A stretch of 64,000 nucleotides of DNA. Source: Anaerolineales bacterium (lineage in GTDB: Bacteria > Chloroflexota > Anaerolineae > Anaerolineales > UBA4823). Numbering within the stretch: the stretch's first letter is position 1; each line of letters starts with the position of its first letter. The notes beneath the pieces were generated by a model, which did no database searches, was not told the DNA's origin, and saw nothing but the letters and a program-made list of their open reading frames with translations. The stretch is from assembly GCA_025057645.1 (NCBI GenBank), contig JANXBJ010000004.1, positions 44,961 through 108,960 on the forward strand, read 5' to 3'. The position numbers and the translations under genes were made by a program. This document shows, piece after piece, positions 51,072 through 60,888 of this stretch.

Positions 51072-51101
51072 GCCCCGAATCCGATCCGATTCGGGGCTTT
51101 A
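51072..51101 (+). terminator. Second hairpin GCCCCGAATC-CGATCC-GATTCGGGGC + TTTATATT just upstream of permease start
   Basis: 10-bp perfect stem plus short U-rich tail. Confidence 0.75.
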
Positions 51102-51118
51102 TATTACGGCGAGAAACG

Positions 51119-51943
51119 ATGAACCTAATCGAGATTCCCAAACGACTTCCTTTTCAAAGGCGACTCAGCCTTGCCGAGCATACGCTAACCGCCTTCATTT
51201 CGCTCGCAGTTATGGTGACCGTCTGGCACGGGGTCACCCAAATTTGGAGACTGCCCCCTTTCATTTTGCCCTCCCCGGCGTTAGTCTGGGAGCGCTTCCT
51301 CCGGGTGCTAGGGGACGGCAGCCTGCTTCGCCACAGTGCCTACACCCTCTTTGAGGTGCTCTGTGGGCTGAGCCTAGGCGTTCTCACCGCAACCCTGCTC
51401 GGCTACCTACTGGCCAAATCGCATTGGTTTGAGCGTCTTTTATCCCCGTATATTGTTGCCAGCCAATCGATTCCGATTGTGGCGATTGCGCCCCTGTTGG
51501 TCATTTGGTTCGGGCCGGGGGTTTTCTCCAAAATTTTGATCTGTGCCTTGATCGTCTTCTTCCCGGTTTTGGTCAACACCGTTGTTGGATTGCACTCCGT
51601 GCCGGAGGAATTGACCGACCTAATGCGCTCCTTGAAGGCCGACCGTTGGCAAACAGTTCGGTTCTTGGAGATCCCGGCTGCCCTACCGGTCTTCCTCGGT
51701 GGGTTGCGAATCGGTGCCACTCTGTCGGTGATCGGCGCCGTGGTAGGCGAATTTGTCGGCGCCGACCGCGGTCTCGGTTTCCTGATCAATGTCGCCCGTG
51801 GCAGGTACGATACCCCTCTGGTCTTTGTTGCGGTTTTTACCCTAATCGCCATGGCCTTGCTCCTCTATACCAGTGTCCTTGCCCTTGAAAAGCGGTTGCT
51901 CGCCTGGCGACAACCCCAAGAAGAACCCCATTCCATTCCATAA
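51119..51943 (+). CDS. ABC transporter permease, putative riboflavin transporter RibX-like
   Basis: [49 protein letters not shown]; downstream of FMN riboswitch; start refined to ATG 51119. Confidence 0.88.
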   Translation: MNLIEIPKRLPFQRRLSLAEHTLTAFISLAVMVTVWHGVTQIWRLPPFILPSPALVWERFLRVLGDGSLLRHSAYTLFEVLCGLSLGVLTATLLGYLLAKSHWFERLLSPYIVASQSIPIVAIAPLLVIWFGPGVFSKILICALIVFFPVLVNTVVGLHSVPEELTDLMRSLKADRWQTVRFLEIPAALPVFLGGLRIGATLSVIGAVVGEFVGADRGLGFLINVARGRYDTPLVFVAVFTLIAMALLLYTSVLALEKRLLAWRQPQEEPHSIP

Positions 51944-51953
51944 GGAGACTTCC

Positions 51954-52958
51954 ATGCCCCGTTCAACTCTCTCCCTCTTTCTTTTGCTTTGGCTCGGCCT
52001 CACAACCTTTGCCTGTGCCCCTCAGATGGGCGGCTCCCAAACGCAGAGCCCCCCTACAAAAGCCGTGGACAGGGTGCGTTTGCCCATGGGCTATATCCCG
52101 AATGTGCAGTTTGCTCCCTTCTATGCCGCCCAAGACTTCGGCTACTTCTCGGACGAGAACATCGCCATCGAATTCGACTACAGTTTTGAGACCGATGGCA
52201 TTGCGCTGGTTGGGGCGAACAACCTGCAGTTCACCATAGCTTCGGGTGAGCAGGTCCTGCTCGCTCGTGCCCAAGGCTTGCCGGTCGTGTATGTGATGGC
52301 CTATTACCACGACTACCCTGTAGGGGTCGTTTCGTTCCCAGAGCAGAATATTAAAACCCCGGCTGATCTGAAGGGCAAGAAGATCGGTGTACCCGGCCTA
52401 TTCGGCGCCACCTATATCGGCCTGCGCGCTCTGATGAAAGTGGGCGGCGTGGGCGAAGCCGAGGTGATTCTGGATTCGATCGGCTACAACCAAGTGGAAG
52501 CCTTGATCGCCGGGCAAGACCAAGCTGTGGTGGTCTATGCTAACAACGAGCCTATCCAACTGGCCGCTCGGGGGTATACCGTTGACCTGATCAAGGTCGC
52601 AGATTACGTTCAGTTAGCCTCGAATGGCTTGGTGACCAACGAAAAGACCCTTTCTGAAAACCCCGATTTGGTGCGCCGCATGATTCGCGCCATTCTGCGC
52701 GGCATGAACTACGTTCTTCAAGACCGCGATCAAGCCTATGAGATTTGCACCAAATATATCCCCGGCCTGACCGAAAGCGATGAGCGCGTTCAGCGCGAAG
52801 TCCTGCGGGCCACAATCGAATACTGGAAGGCAGAAAGAATCGGTCATTCGGACCCGCAGGCTTGGCAGAACATGCACGATCTGCTCTTGGAAATGGGATT
52901 GCTTCCCAGTCCACTCCCGGTAGATCAAGCCTTCACCAATCAATTGCTCACGCCCTAG
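51954..52958 (+). CDS. ABC transporter substrate-binding lipoprotein, putative RibY-like
   Basis: Lipobox TTFACAP; RLPMGYIPNVQFAPFYAAQDFGYFSDENIAIEFDYSFETDGIALV. Confidence 0.88.
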   Translation: MPRSTLSLFLLLWLGLTTFACAPQMGGSQTQSPPTKAVDRVRLPMGYIPNVQFAPFYAAQDFGYFSDENIAIEFDYSFETDGIALVGANNLQFTIASGEQVLLARAQGLPVVYVMAYYHDYPVGVVSFPEQNIKTPADLKGKKIGVPGLFGATYIGLRALMKVGGVGEAEVILDSIGYNQVEALIAGQDQAVVVYANNEPIQLAARGYTVDLIKVADYVQLASNGLVTNEKTLSENPDLVRRMIRAILRGMNYVLQDRDQAYEICTKYIPGLTESDERVQREVLRATIEYWKAERIGHSDPQAWQNMHDLLLEMGLLPSPLPVDQAFTNQLLTP

Positions 52959-52973
52959 GGAAAAGGAGGTGCT

Positions 52974-53789
52974 ATGGCCAAGTCCCCTCCCGAGGTCATC
53001 CCAACCTCCAAGGCTAAGGCAACGGAAACCGAGGAAGCGCGAGTGGCTATTGAGGTGCGCAATCTCAGCGTCACCTTCCGCAACGGCAATGGTGGATTGC
53101 GCGCCATCCAGGGAATCTCCTTTTGCATCCGCGAGCGCGAATTCGTCTGTGTTTTAGGCCCCTCGGGCAGCGGCAAATCCACGTTGCTGCGTGTGCTGGC
53201 TGGCCTCCTGACCCCTACGCAGGGAGAGGTTTATTTCTACGGCGAACCGCTCAAGGAACCGCGGCGTGAAATCGGCCTGGTTTTCCAAAAGGCCAACCTG
53301 ATGCCTTGGCGAACTGCGCTGCAAAACATCGTGCTGCCTTTGGAATTGCAAAACGTGCCCAAGGCGGAAGCGCGCCGCCGAGCAATGGAGCTGATTGAAT
53401 TGGTCGGTTTGCACGGCTTTGAGGACACTCTCCCGCGCGATCTCTCCGGCGGCATGGCGCAGCGGGTGGCTATTGCCCGCGCGCTAGTCCATGACCCCCA
53501 GGTGCTTCTCTTGGATGAACCTTTTGGCGGGCTGGATGCCTTGACTCGCGAGCGCATGGGCGACGAATTGCTGCGCATCTGGCAAGCGCGGCGCAAGACG
53601 GTGGTCATGGTGACCCACTCTATTCCGGAGGCGATCTATCTCTCCGATCGCGTTTTGGTCTTCACCCCCAGGCCGGGCCGCCTCAGGCTGGACCTGCCGA
53701 TCTATCTCCCTAGGCCGCGCACAGAGGAGATCCGTTACTCACCAGCTTTTGGGGAATTGGCAAGGCGCCTGCGAGCGGAGATTGGCTAG
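52974..53789 (+). CDS. ABC transporter ATPase, putative riboflavin transporter ATPase
   Basis: GPSGSGKSTLLRVLAGLL; LSGGMAQRVAIARALVHDPQVLLLDEPFGGLD. Confidence 0.92.
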   Translation: MAKSPPEVIPTSKAKATETEEARVAIEVRNLSVTFRNGNGGLRAIQGISFCIREREFVCVLGPSGSGKSTLLRVLAGLLTPTQGEVYFYGEPLKEPRREIGLVFQKANLMPWRTALQNIVLPLELQNVPKAEARRRAMELIELVGLHGFEDTLPRDLSGGMAQRVAIARALVHDPQVLLLDEPFGGLDALTRERMGDELLRIWQARRKTVVMVTHSIPEAIYLSDRVLVFTPRPGRLRLDLPIYLPRPRTEEIRYSPAFGELARRLRAEIG

Positions 53790-53972
53790 AATCGCCTTCC
53801 CGCCCTGCCCAGCGGCCTCATTGGGCATGCTCAAACGTCTCGCTTTGAGATGAGGCTCGGCATCTCTTGATGCGCCGCTCGTTTGCCCGATTCCCCCGGG
53901 TGTGGCCGCAATTCCTGAAGGACTCTCTTTTCAGGTATACTTAGGCAAAAACCATTCAAACCGAGGGAACCA

Positions 53973-55628
53973 ATGACCAAACTGGATGCTGAGTTGCAGC
54001 GTTGGGAGGAAGCTGTACTCAAACCGACTCTGTCCCGTTTTCCGGAACGAAAAGCAGAGTTCAAGACCTCCTCGGGCATCCCGATGCCCCGCTTTCTCCT
54101 CCCTACTTGGGAAGATGAGAGTTATTTGGAAAAGCTTGGCTTTCCCGGCGAGCCGCCCTTTACGCGCGGTATCCAGCCGACTATGTACCGCGGCCGCCTG
54201 TGGACAATGCGCCAGTATGCCGGCTATGCAACCGCCGAGGAGTCCAACCGCCGCTATCGCTACCTGCTCAAGCAAGGTCAGACCGGCTTGTCGGTTGCTT
54301 TCGACCTGCCCACCCAGATCGGCTACGATGCCGATGACCCGATCGCCAGCGGCGAAGTGGGGAAAGTGGGAGTCTCGATTTCCTCTTTACAAGATATGGA
54401 GACGCTATTTCGCGACATCCCACTCGATAAGGTCTCAACCAGCATGACCATCAATGCCCCGGCAGCGATCTTGCTGGCGATGTATATTGCTGTCGCCAAG
54501 AAACAAGGGGTGGAAATCCGCCAGTTGCGGGGCACGATTCAAAACGACATCCTCAAGGAATACGTGGCGCGGGGCACATACATCTTCCCCCCCAAGCCCT
54601 CCATGCGCCTGATCACCGATGTCTTCCGGTTCTGTCATGCCGAGATGCCCCATTGGAACGCAATCAGCATCTCCGGTTACCACATTCGCGAGGCTGGCTC
54701 GACCGCCGTCCAAGAGGTTGCGTTCACCCTAGCCCACGCCATCGCTTATATCGAGGCAGCGATCCAAGCCGGACTCAACGTAGACGAGTTCGCCGACCAA
54801 ATCTCTTTCTTCTTCTGCGTTCACAACCACTTTCTGGAGGAGATTGCCAAGTTTCGCGCCGCACGACGCTTATATGCCAAAATTATGCGTCAGCGTTTTA
54901 AGGCACAGAACCCGCGCTCATGGATGCTGCGCTTTCACTCCCAGACTGGCGGTTCTACCCTTACTGCCCAGCAGCCAGAGAACAACATCGTACGCACTGC
55001 CCTGCAAGCTTTGGCGGCGGTCTTGGGCGGCACCCAGTCGCTGCACACCAACAGCATGGACGAAGCCCTCTGGCTGCCTACCGAGACCTCGGCGCGCATT
55101 GCTCTGCGCACCCAGCAGATCATCGCCTACGAGTCGGGCGTCGCTGATACTGTCGATCCGCTAGCTGGTTCTTATTTGCTCGAGTACCTGACCGATGAGA
55201 TCGAACGACGCGCTCAGGTTTATCTCGACCACATCGACGCTCTAGGCGGCGCACTTATGGCGATCGAACAAGGGTACATTCAGAACGAAATCCAGAACGC
55301 AGCCTATGAAACCCAAAGGGCGATCGAGCGTGGGGAACAAATCGTGGTCGGCGTGAACTGTTTTCAAATAGAAGAAAAGCTCGAACTGGAGCGCTTAAAG
55401 GTCGACCCAGCTATTGAAGTAACCCAGCGCCAGCGTCTGGCAGAGTTGCGCGCCAAACGCGATCATGCTCGTGTTCAGGAACTATTGGCGCAGTTGGAGA
55501 GCACGGCTCGGGGAGAGGGCGCGCTGATGCCCCTCTTCATCGAGTGTGTGGAGAATTCCGTCACCCTCGGTGAGATTTGTAATACCTTGCGCCGCGTTTG
55601 GGGCGAATACCGACCACCTCAATTTTAG
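53973..55628 (+). CDS. methylmalonyl-CoA mutase family, large (TIM-barrel) subunit
   Basis: [65 protein letters not shown]; no C-terminal DxHxxG B12-binding domain. Confidence 0.94.
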   Translation: MTKLDAELQRWEEAVLKPTLSRFPERKAEFKTSSGIPMPRFLLPTWEDESYLEKLGFPGEPPFTRGIQPTMYRGRLWTMRQYAGYATAEESNRRYRYLLKQGQTGLSVAFDLPTQIGYDADDPIASGEVGKVGVSISSLQDMETLFRDIPLDKVSTSMTINAPAAILLAMYIAVAKKQGVEIRQLRGTIQNDILKEYVARGTYIFPPKPSMRLITDVFRFCHAEMPHWNAISISGYHIREAGSTAVQEVAFTLAHAIAYIEAAIQAGLNVDEFADQISFFFCVHNHFLEEIAKFRAARRLYAKIMRQRFKAQNPRSWMLRFHSQTGGSTLTAQQPENNIVRTALQALAAVLGGTQSLHTNSMDEALWLPTETSARIALRTQQIIAYESGVADTVDPLAGSYLLEYLTDEIERRAQVYLDHIDALGGALMAIEQGYIQNEIQNAAYETQRAIERGEQIVVGVNCFQIEEKLELERLKVDPAIEVTQRQRLAELRAKRDHARVQELLAQLESTARGEGALMPLFIECVENSVTLGEICNTLRRVWGEYRPPQF

Positions 55629-55636
55629 GAGACTCA

Positions 55637-56050
55637 ATGCCTACCATCCGCAGAATTGACCACTTAGCTGTTGTCGTCTCTGACTTGGAAGCCTCCCTCG
55701 CCTTCTGGCGGGATGCGCTGGGCATCCCACTCGCCGAAGTGCGCCAAGTGCCTGCAGAGGCTGCCGAAGTGGCGTTCCTGCCGGTTGCCGATTCGGAGAT
55801 CGAACTCGTGCGTCCGACCACCGAGGAGAGCGGTTTGGCCAAATATCTCGTCAAGCGCGGGCCGGGCATGCACCATATTTGCTTGGAAGTGGACGACTTG
55901 GCGGGAATGTTGCAACAGCTCAAGGCCAAAGGGATTCGTTTGATCAACGAAGAACCCCGTGTGGCAACCGATGGGAAAAAGTATGCTTTCATCCACCCCG
56001 AGAGCACGCATGGCGTGTTGGTCGAGCTGTATGAGCTTGCCAGACCGTAG
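55637..56050 (+). CDS. mce: methylmalonyl-CoA epimerase
   Basis: RRIDHLAVVVSDLEASLAFWRDALGIPL; GPGMHHICLEVDD; HPESTHGVLVELYE. Confidence 0.92.
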   Translation: MPTIRRIDHLAVVVSDLEASLAFWRDALGIPLAEVRQVPAEAAEVAFLPVADSEIELVRPTTEESGLAKYLVKRGPGMHHICLEVDDLAGMLQQLKAKGIRLINEEPRVATDGKKYAFIHPESTHGVLVELYELARP

Positions 56051-56095
56051 CTTCATCGTCGCCAACAATTCTGCGAAGTCGAGTGGAGTGCTTTC

Positions 56096-56539
56096 TTGAA
56101 AACCGGGCGTTGGATGTATTTCTTTTCTGCAGTTCTCGCTATTCTCGGAAGTGTGGCCTATCACCATTTTGTGAAGCGCATCTCACCGGCGATCCACCCT
56201 ATCGTCTCCATCGTGGGAATCTACGTGGGTGTTCTTTTGCTGAGCGGCAGCCTATTGCTGGTGTTTCCGCCCGCAGAGGGCTACCGGCATCATTTTCGTC
56301 AAATCAATTGGGTGCAGCTTGCCGTAGCGATCTCGGTCTTCCTCATTGAGCTAGGATTTGTGCTGATGTATCGGGCCGGTTGGAATCTGAGCACTGCAAA
56401 CTTGGTAACCGGGGTTGTGATCAACATCCTCTTGGTTGCGCTCGGCCTGTTGCTATTGCGCGAGAAAGTGAGCCTGATCAACGCTATCGGCATTGTGCTC
56501 TCGATAATCGGAGTGGCAATGATCAGCTACCGTCCCTAA
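56096..56539 (+). CDS. Small multi-TM protein, EamA/DMT half-transporter-like
   Basis: TTG start; 4-5 hydrophobic segments; LREKVSLINAIGIVLSIIGVAMIS ending typical of DMT proteins. Confidence 0.65.
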   Translation: MKTGRWMYFFSAVLAILGSVAYHHFVKRISPAIHPIVSIVGIYVGVLLLSGSLLLVFPPAEGYRHHFRQINWVQLAVAISVFLIELGFVLMYRAGWNLSTANLVTGVVINILLVALGLLLLREKVSLINAIGIVLSIIGVAMISYRP

Positions 56540-56587
56540 GGCCAGCAGGTCGAATGCAAAGAGGAAGTTGCCGAAGGGCCTAGAAGC

Positions 56588-58177
56588 ATGACGGTCGAAC
56601 TGCGCACGTTTTATCTCCTGTTTCTCTTTAGCTCCACGGGGGTTGTTCTTCTCTTGTCCTTGCTCACCTGGCAGCGCCTTGCCTACCTAGGGAGGATGGG
56701 GGTGTACTTCTTGCTCTGCCTGCTGTTTGTGTCGATTTATAACTTTGGTTATGCTATGGAACTCTTGCAGAGCAGCCTTGACGGAATGATGTTTTGGCTA
56801 CGTTTCGAACATTGGGGAATTCAGTGGTTAGGCCCGACCTGGTTGTTGTTTGTGCTGGCCCTTAGCGGGAACGAGCGTTGGATCACTCTCGCAAGAGGTA
56901 CGGTGCTATACGGAATTGCGGCCTTCTTCCTCGCTACTACTCAGACTCTCGGTGGGTCAAATCTCTTTCACCAAAATCCTCGCCTCAACACCGGCGGGGA
57001 TTTTCCAACCTTCACCTACGATCGAACTTGGGTGACTTATCTGGCTCTTTCTTATTATTCGCTGTGTGTGTTTCTTACTCTCTTTCTCTTCACGCGCACG
57101 TTCCTTCGTTTGCCATCGCCCTTTCACGCTCAGGTTGTTCTGTTTTGGATTGTCTCTCTCCTGCCATGGCTTGGGGGAGGCTTGTATGTTCTAGGAGTCA
57201 CCCCGCACTCCATCGATCCCACTCCGCTCACCCTCACCGTCAGTCTCCTGCTTTTCACCTTGGGCATCTTTCGCTTTGGCACATTGGACCTAATCCCCCT
57301 AGCTCGGGATGTGATCTTTGAGGGGATGAGCGAAGCGGCGTTAGTGCTGGACCATAAAAATCGAGTGCTCGATTTTAACCTTCGCCTGAAGGCGATCGTA
57401 AAAGAGGCCACACCGGGGATTATCGGGAGGCCCGTGCAGGAGGTTCTTCAAGACCATCCCGCTTTGGTTGAGATGATCGAAAAAGACCTGGCCGGGTCGG
57501 TCGAGTTCTCCGTTACCGATGAGAATCGCCTGTTCACTTACGAAGCGAAACAATCGCCGTTATATAAAATCGGTCAATCCCAAAGTGTTGGCAAGATCCT
57601 CATCCTCCACGACATCACTCCTCTCAAAGAACTGGTGCGGAAGTTGGAGGTCTTGGCAACCACCGACAGCCTGACTCAGCTCTATAACCGTCGTTATTTT
57701 CGAGAGCTGGCCCTCTCGGAGTTCTCTCGAGCGGAGCGTTACGGAGAAGAGCTTTCTCTGATGATCTTCGACCTCGATCACTTCAAGCTGGTCAACGATC
57801 GCTATGGGCATGGGGCCGGAGACGCTGCGTTGGTGCAGGTGGCTCAACTCTGCCGCCGCCTGACGCGGCAATCTGACATCCTCGCCCGCGTCGGGGGTGA
57901 GGAATTCGCAGCGCTGCTGCCCGAAACGTCGCTCCAAGCTGCGATCCAAGTAGCCGAAAGGCTGCGAGTTGCCTTTGAGCAAAATCCGATTGAGTATGAG
58001 GGAAAACGCTTTTTCGTGACGGCGAGTTTCGGGGTGAGCCATCGCTGTCTTCCTGAACGAGGCGATTTGGAGCAGCTCTTTAGCGCTGCCGACCGTGCCC
58101 TGTTTCAGGCTAAGGAGGCCGGGCGCAACCGGGTCTGGGCTGAGGGAATACTGCAAGGCAAGGAGGAGAAATTATGA
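56588..58177 (+). CDS. 7TM N-terminal domain + PAS-like + GGDEF diguanylate cyclase
   Basis: Hydrophobic N-terminus, PAS-like middle, LARVGGEEFAALLPE GGEEF motif. Confidence 0.9.
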   Translation: MTVELRTFYLLFLFSSTGVVLLLSLLTWQRLAYLGRMGVYFLLCLLFVSIYNFGYAMELLQSSLDGMMFWLRFEHWGIQWLGPTWLLFVLALSGNERWITLARGTVLYGIAAFFLATTQTLGGSNLFHQNPRLNTGGDFPTFTYDRTWVTYLALSYYSLCVFLTLFLFTRTFLRLPSPFHAQVVLFWIVSLLPWLGGGLYVLGVTPHSIDPTPLTLTVSLLLFTLGIFRFGTLDLIPLARDVIFEGMSEAALVLDHKNRVLDFNLRLKAIVKEATPGIIGRPVQEVLQDHPALVEMIEKDLAGSVEFSVTDENRLFTYEAKQSPLYKIGQSQSVGKILILHDITPLKELVRKLEVLATTDSLTQLYNRRYFRELALSEFSRAERYGEELSLMIFDLDHFKLVNDRYGHGAGDAALVQVAQLCRRLTRQSDILARVGGEEFAALLPETSLQAAIQVAERLRVAFEQNPIEYEGKRFFVTASFGVSHRCLPERGDLEQLFSAADRALFQAKEAGRNRVWAEGILQGKEEKL

Positions 58178-59061
58178 GCCAAGCATCGGTTCGGGTGCTG
58201 AGGAAGCGAGAGTTGCCTGCCCACGGATGGATTGGGCTTGCTCTTATGCTGGTCTTTTGGGTGCTCAACTGGGGGCTGAGTGGGTTACGCACCCATTACC
58301 TCTTCTTCGGGTTGTGGCTAGGCTTTTGCCTTGCGGTTGACGGGCTGACGGTTTGGCTCAGGGGCAGCTCGATGATCACCCGCAGTTGGCGGCGCTTCTT
58401 GGCTTTATTTCTGCTTTCTGCGCCGGTGTGGTGGTTGTTCGAGTTTTTCAATGAACGCTTGCAGAACTGGCATTATCTGGGCACGGAGAGCTTTACTGCG
58501 CCGATCTTCCGTCTGTGGGCGACCTTGAATTTCAGCACGGTCATCCCGGCCGTCTTTTGCGCTGCGGAGTTGGCCGCCGGCTTTCGCTGGATTCAACGTC
58601 TGGGGCGCGGTCCCGTGCTTCGGCCTACGCTTGCCACAACGCTTGCTTTTTTTGTCGCCGGCTGGGTGATGTTGGCCCTGTTGCTGCTCTGGCCGCGTTG
58701 GTTCTTCCCCTTCGTGTGGATCTCGCTCTATTTCATTTTGGAGCCGGTCAACATCTGGCTGGGCAACCGCAATCTGGCGCAGTGGACGGCACAAGGAGAT
58801 TGGCGTCCGGTGGTTTCTTTGTGGGTGGGCGTGCTGATCTGTGGGTTTTTCTGGGAACTGTGGAACTATTATTCCTACCCGAAGTGGATTTACACCATTT
58901 CCTACGCCGATTGGTTGCGCATCTTTGAAATGCCCTTGCTCGGCTACGGTGGCTACTTGCCCTTCTCCCTCGAACTCTACGCCATGACCCACTTGATTGC
59001 GGGGCTGCTGGGGAAAAAAGACCTGCACTTCGTGGCGATCGAGCCGGTCGAGAAAACTTAG
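58174..59061 (+). CDS. Integral membrane protein of unknown function
   Basis: 8-9 hydrophobic segments; start overlaps the GGDEF gene stop (ATGA). Confidence 0.75.
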   Translation: MSQASVRVLRKRELPAHGWIGLALMLVFWVLNWGLSGLRTHYLFFGLWLGFCLAVDGLTVWLRGSSMITRSWRRFLALFLLSAPVWWLFEFFNERLQNWHYLGTESFTAPIFRLWATLNFSTVIPAVFCAAELAAGFRWIQRLGRGPVLRPTLATTLAFFVAGWVMLALLLLWPRWFFPFVWISLYFILEPVNIWLGNRNLAQWTAQGDWRPVVSLWVGVLICGFFWELWNYYSYPKWIYTISYADWLRIFEMPLLGYGGYLPFSLELYAMTHLIAGLLGKKDLHFVAIEPVEKT

Positions 59062-59634
59062 GGGGTGACTTCGCCGGACCGGTGTGTTAAGGTCCCTGTG
59101 AGATCACCGGCGCTGAGCCGCTTGGAAAACGGCGAGGGGCGACGGGCTCTCAAGCGAACACCGACCGCTACTCTCTCGGCCTCCTTCACTGAGGGCATTG
59201 TTTGGATTTGAAGCTCAGTGCGAACCCATTTGCCCAATGCGGGTTGTTGACCAATATCCTACCGAAGAACCTCTGGAAAATATCGCCGGCCTGCCTTTGA
59301 AGACGATGCGTCCCAGTGACCGGCTCGGCTCAAAGGCTTAGAACAAGTTGCATGGGAAGGGCGTATGGAAATGGAGGCGGCGGTCAAGCGCAACCCACGC
59401 TCAGGCTCGGAGGGCCGGCCGGGCAGGGGCTTGGGTTTCTCGATGGCGCGCCGAGATGCGCCTTAATCAAGTCTCTTCCGCTCTGTGGCAGAGGATGTCC
59501 TCGTCAGGCTAAAGGGCGCAATTCGTTCTCCGCTTCCCCTGAAGCATGCTCGCCACCTGTGCGGCCGGCGGGGATCGCTGCCCGTGCGTCGCTCACGGAC
59601 CGGGAGGGATCGGTTAGCCCCCATAAATCATAGG

Positions 59635-59707
59635 CGCCCCCGGCGAGATTCGAACTCACAACCTTCTGATCCGAAGTCAGATGCTCTGTCCATTGAGCTA
59701 CGGGGGC
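59635..59707 (-). tRNA. tRNA-Arg (TCG)
   Basis: Reverse complement GCCCCCGTAGCTCAATGGACAGAGCATCTGACTTCGGATCAGAAGGTTGTGAGTTCGAATCTCGCCGGGGGCG folds as cloverleaf with anticodon TCG. Confidence 0.95.
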
Positions 59708-60195
59708 GTGCGTCCAAATATTTAGGACGAGGCATGGGAGCGCCGGTGCAGGTGGAATTTTACTCTCGGTATCCCTACTTTGGCAAGAGATTCGTGGAAA
59801 TGTCTGAGCAAATTTTTCGGCGAGCTTGGAGTATCGTTTGCGATTCTGAGGACTAGCCTTCTTTGGGCAAGGGCAGAATCCTCAGGACTTGGCAAACGCA
59901 TGAAGGCGTCGCCATAATCCGCAGAGCATTGGGTGTTTTGAATTCGTGGATTAGGAGTTTCCCCCGAATGTAAACTACAGTTTGCCGAATCGAAATTTGG
60001 TCGAAAACTCTACCCACTGCTTTTCATTTGCGTTTGCATCGACAGGGCAAAAAACCCGCATTCTTGACCCCACCTCTGTCCTCGCAATTTCACTGGCGTT
60101 GCGTTGGGGCGCCTTACCCCCTATTCGGCTGCCTGTCGACGCGCCATTCACGCCATTGAGGAGAGGAATGGATCGGTCAAGGGGTTGAGGTTGTC

Positions 60196-60507
60196 GTGCC
60201 AGATTTGTGGGATTACGAAGTGACGTCGGCTTTGTTTTGGCTTTGCGCTCACGGTGAGTTGACGCGTCAAGTTGCCTTAGAAGGCTTGCGGGCGCTATTT
60301 CGCCTGAATCTGCGACATGTTCCGGCTTCGGCGGAGTTATGCTACCGAGCATCTCTGTGGGCGGAGCGGTTGGGACGGCAGCGTGCCTACGATTCCCAGT
60401 ACATCGCCCTAGCCGAGATGTTTCAAGCCGATTTTTACACCGCCGATAAAAAACTCTTTGGTCGCTCTCGTGAGGAAAGGATAGGGTTCGTCAAGTTGTT
60501 GGAATAG
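60196..60507 (+). pseudogene. PIN-domain (VapC-like) toxin remnant lacking its N-terminal catalytic strand
   Basis: VEVVVPDLWDYEVTSALF...AYDSQYIALAEMFQADFYTADKKLF typical of PIN middle/C-terminus; in-frame TGA upstream and no DxS/A first Asp motif. Confidence 0.65.
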
Positions 60508-60888
60508 CCGTGTCGGTGTTCTCTTGTAGCTCTCACTTGGCATAAATTTGCAAGGTTTTATCTGTTCACGGATTTGGGAAAAGCTATTTTCGTCCATAGG
60601 CAGGGCCGCTCGAATCACGTGAGCGAAGCGACGCCAGTCCCTGCGGGTGGGATGCCTGCGACTCCAAGACGCAGCTGTCGGGGAGGCCTGTGATTGTGGG
60701 GCAGGGCAGGCAGGGAGGTTCGCAGTGCCGGCTTTCGCCGAGGGGGGTTGGTGAGAAGACGACTTTTCCGCTGCTCTATGGGGGAGGAGTGAAGCGAGGG
60801 AAATGAAAGAAAATCCCTAAGTGCAGGTCAGGCAAAGTATAAACAATGAAGTTTTCTAAATATGGGGAAATATTTCGGCCTTCCGCCG

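Noticed and set aside
59060-59634. GC-rich intergenic stretch as possible ncRNA
   Set aside because: No convincing conserved motif or promoter/terminator pair seen; would need covariance search
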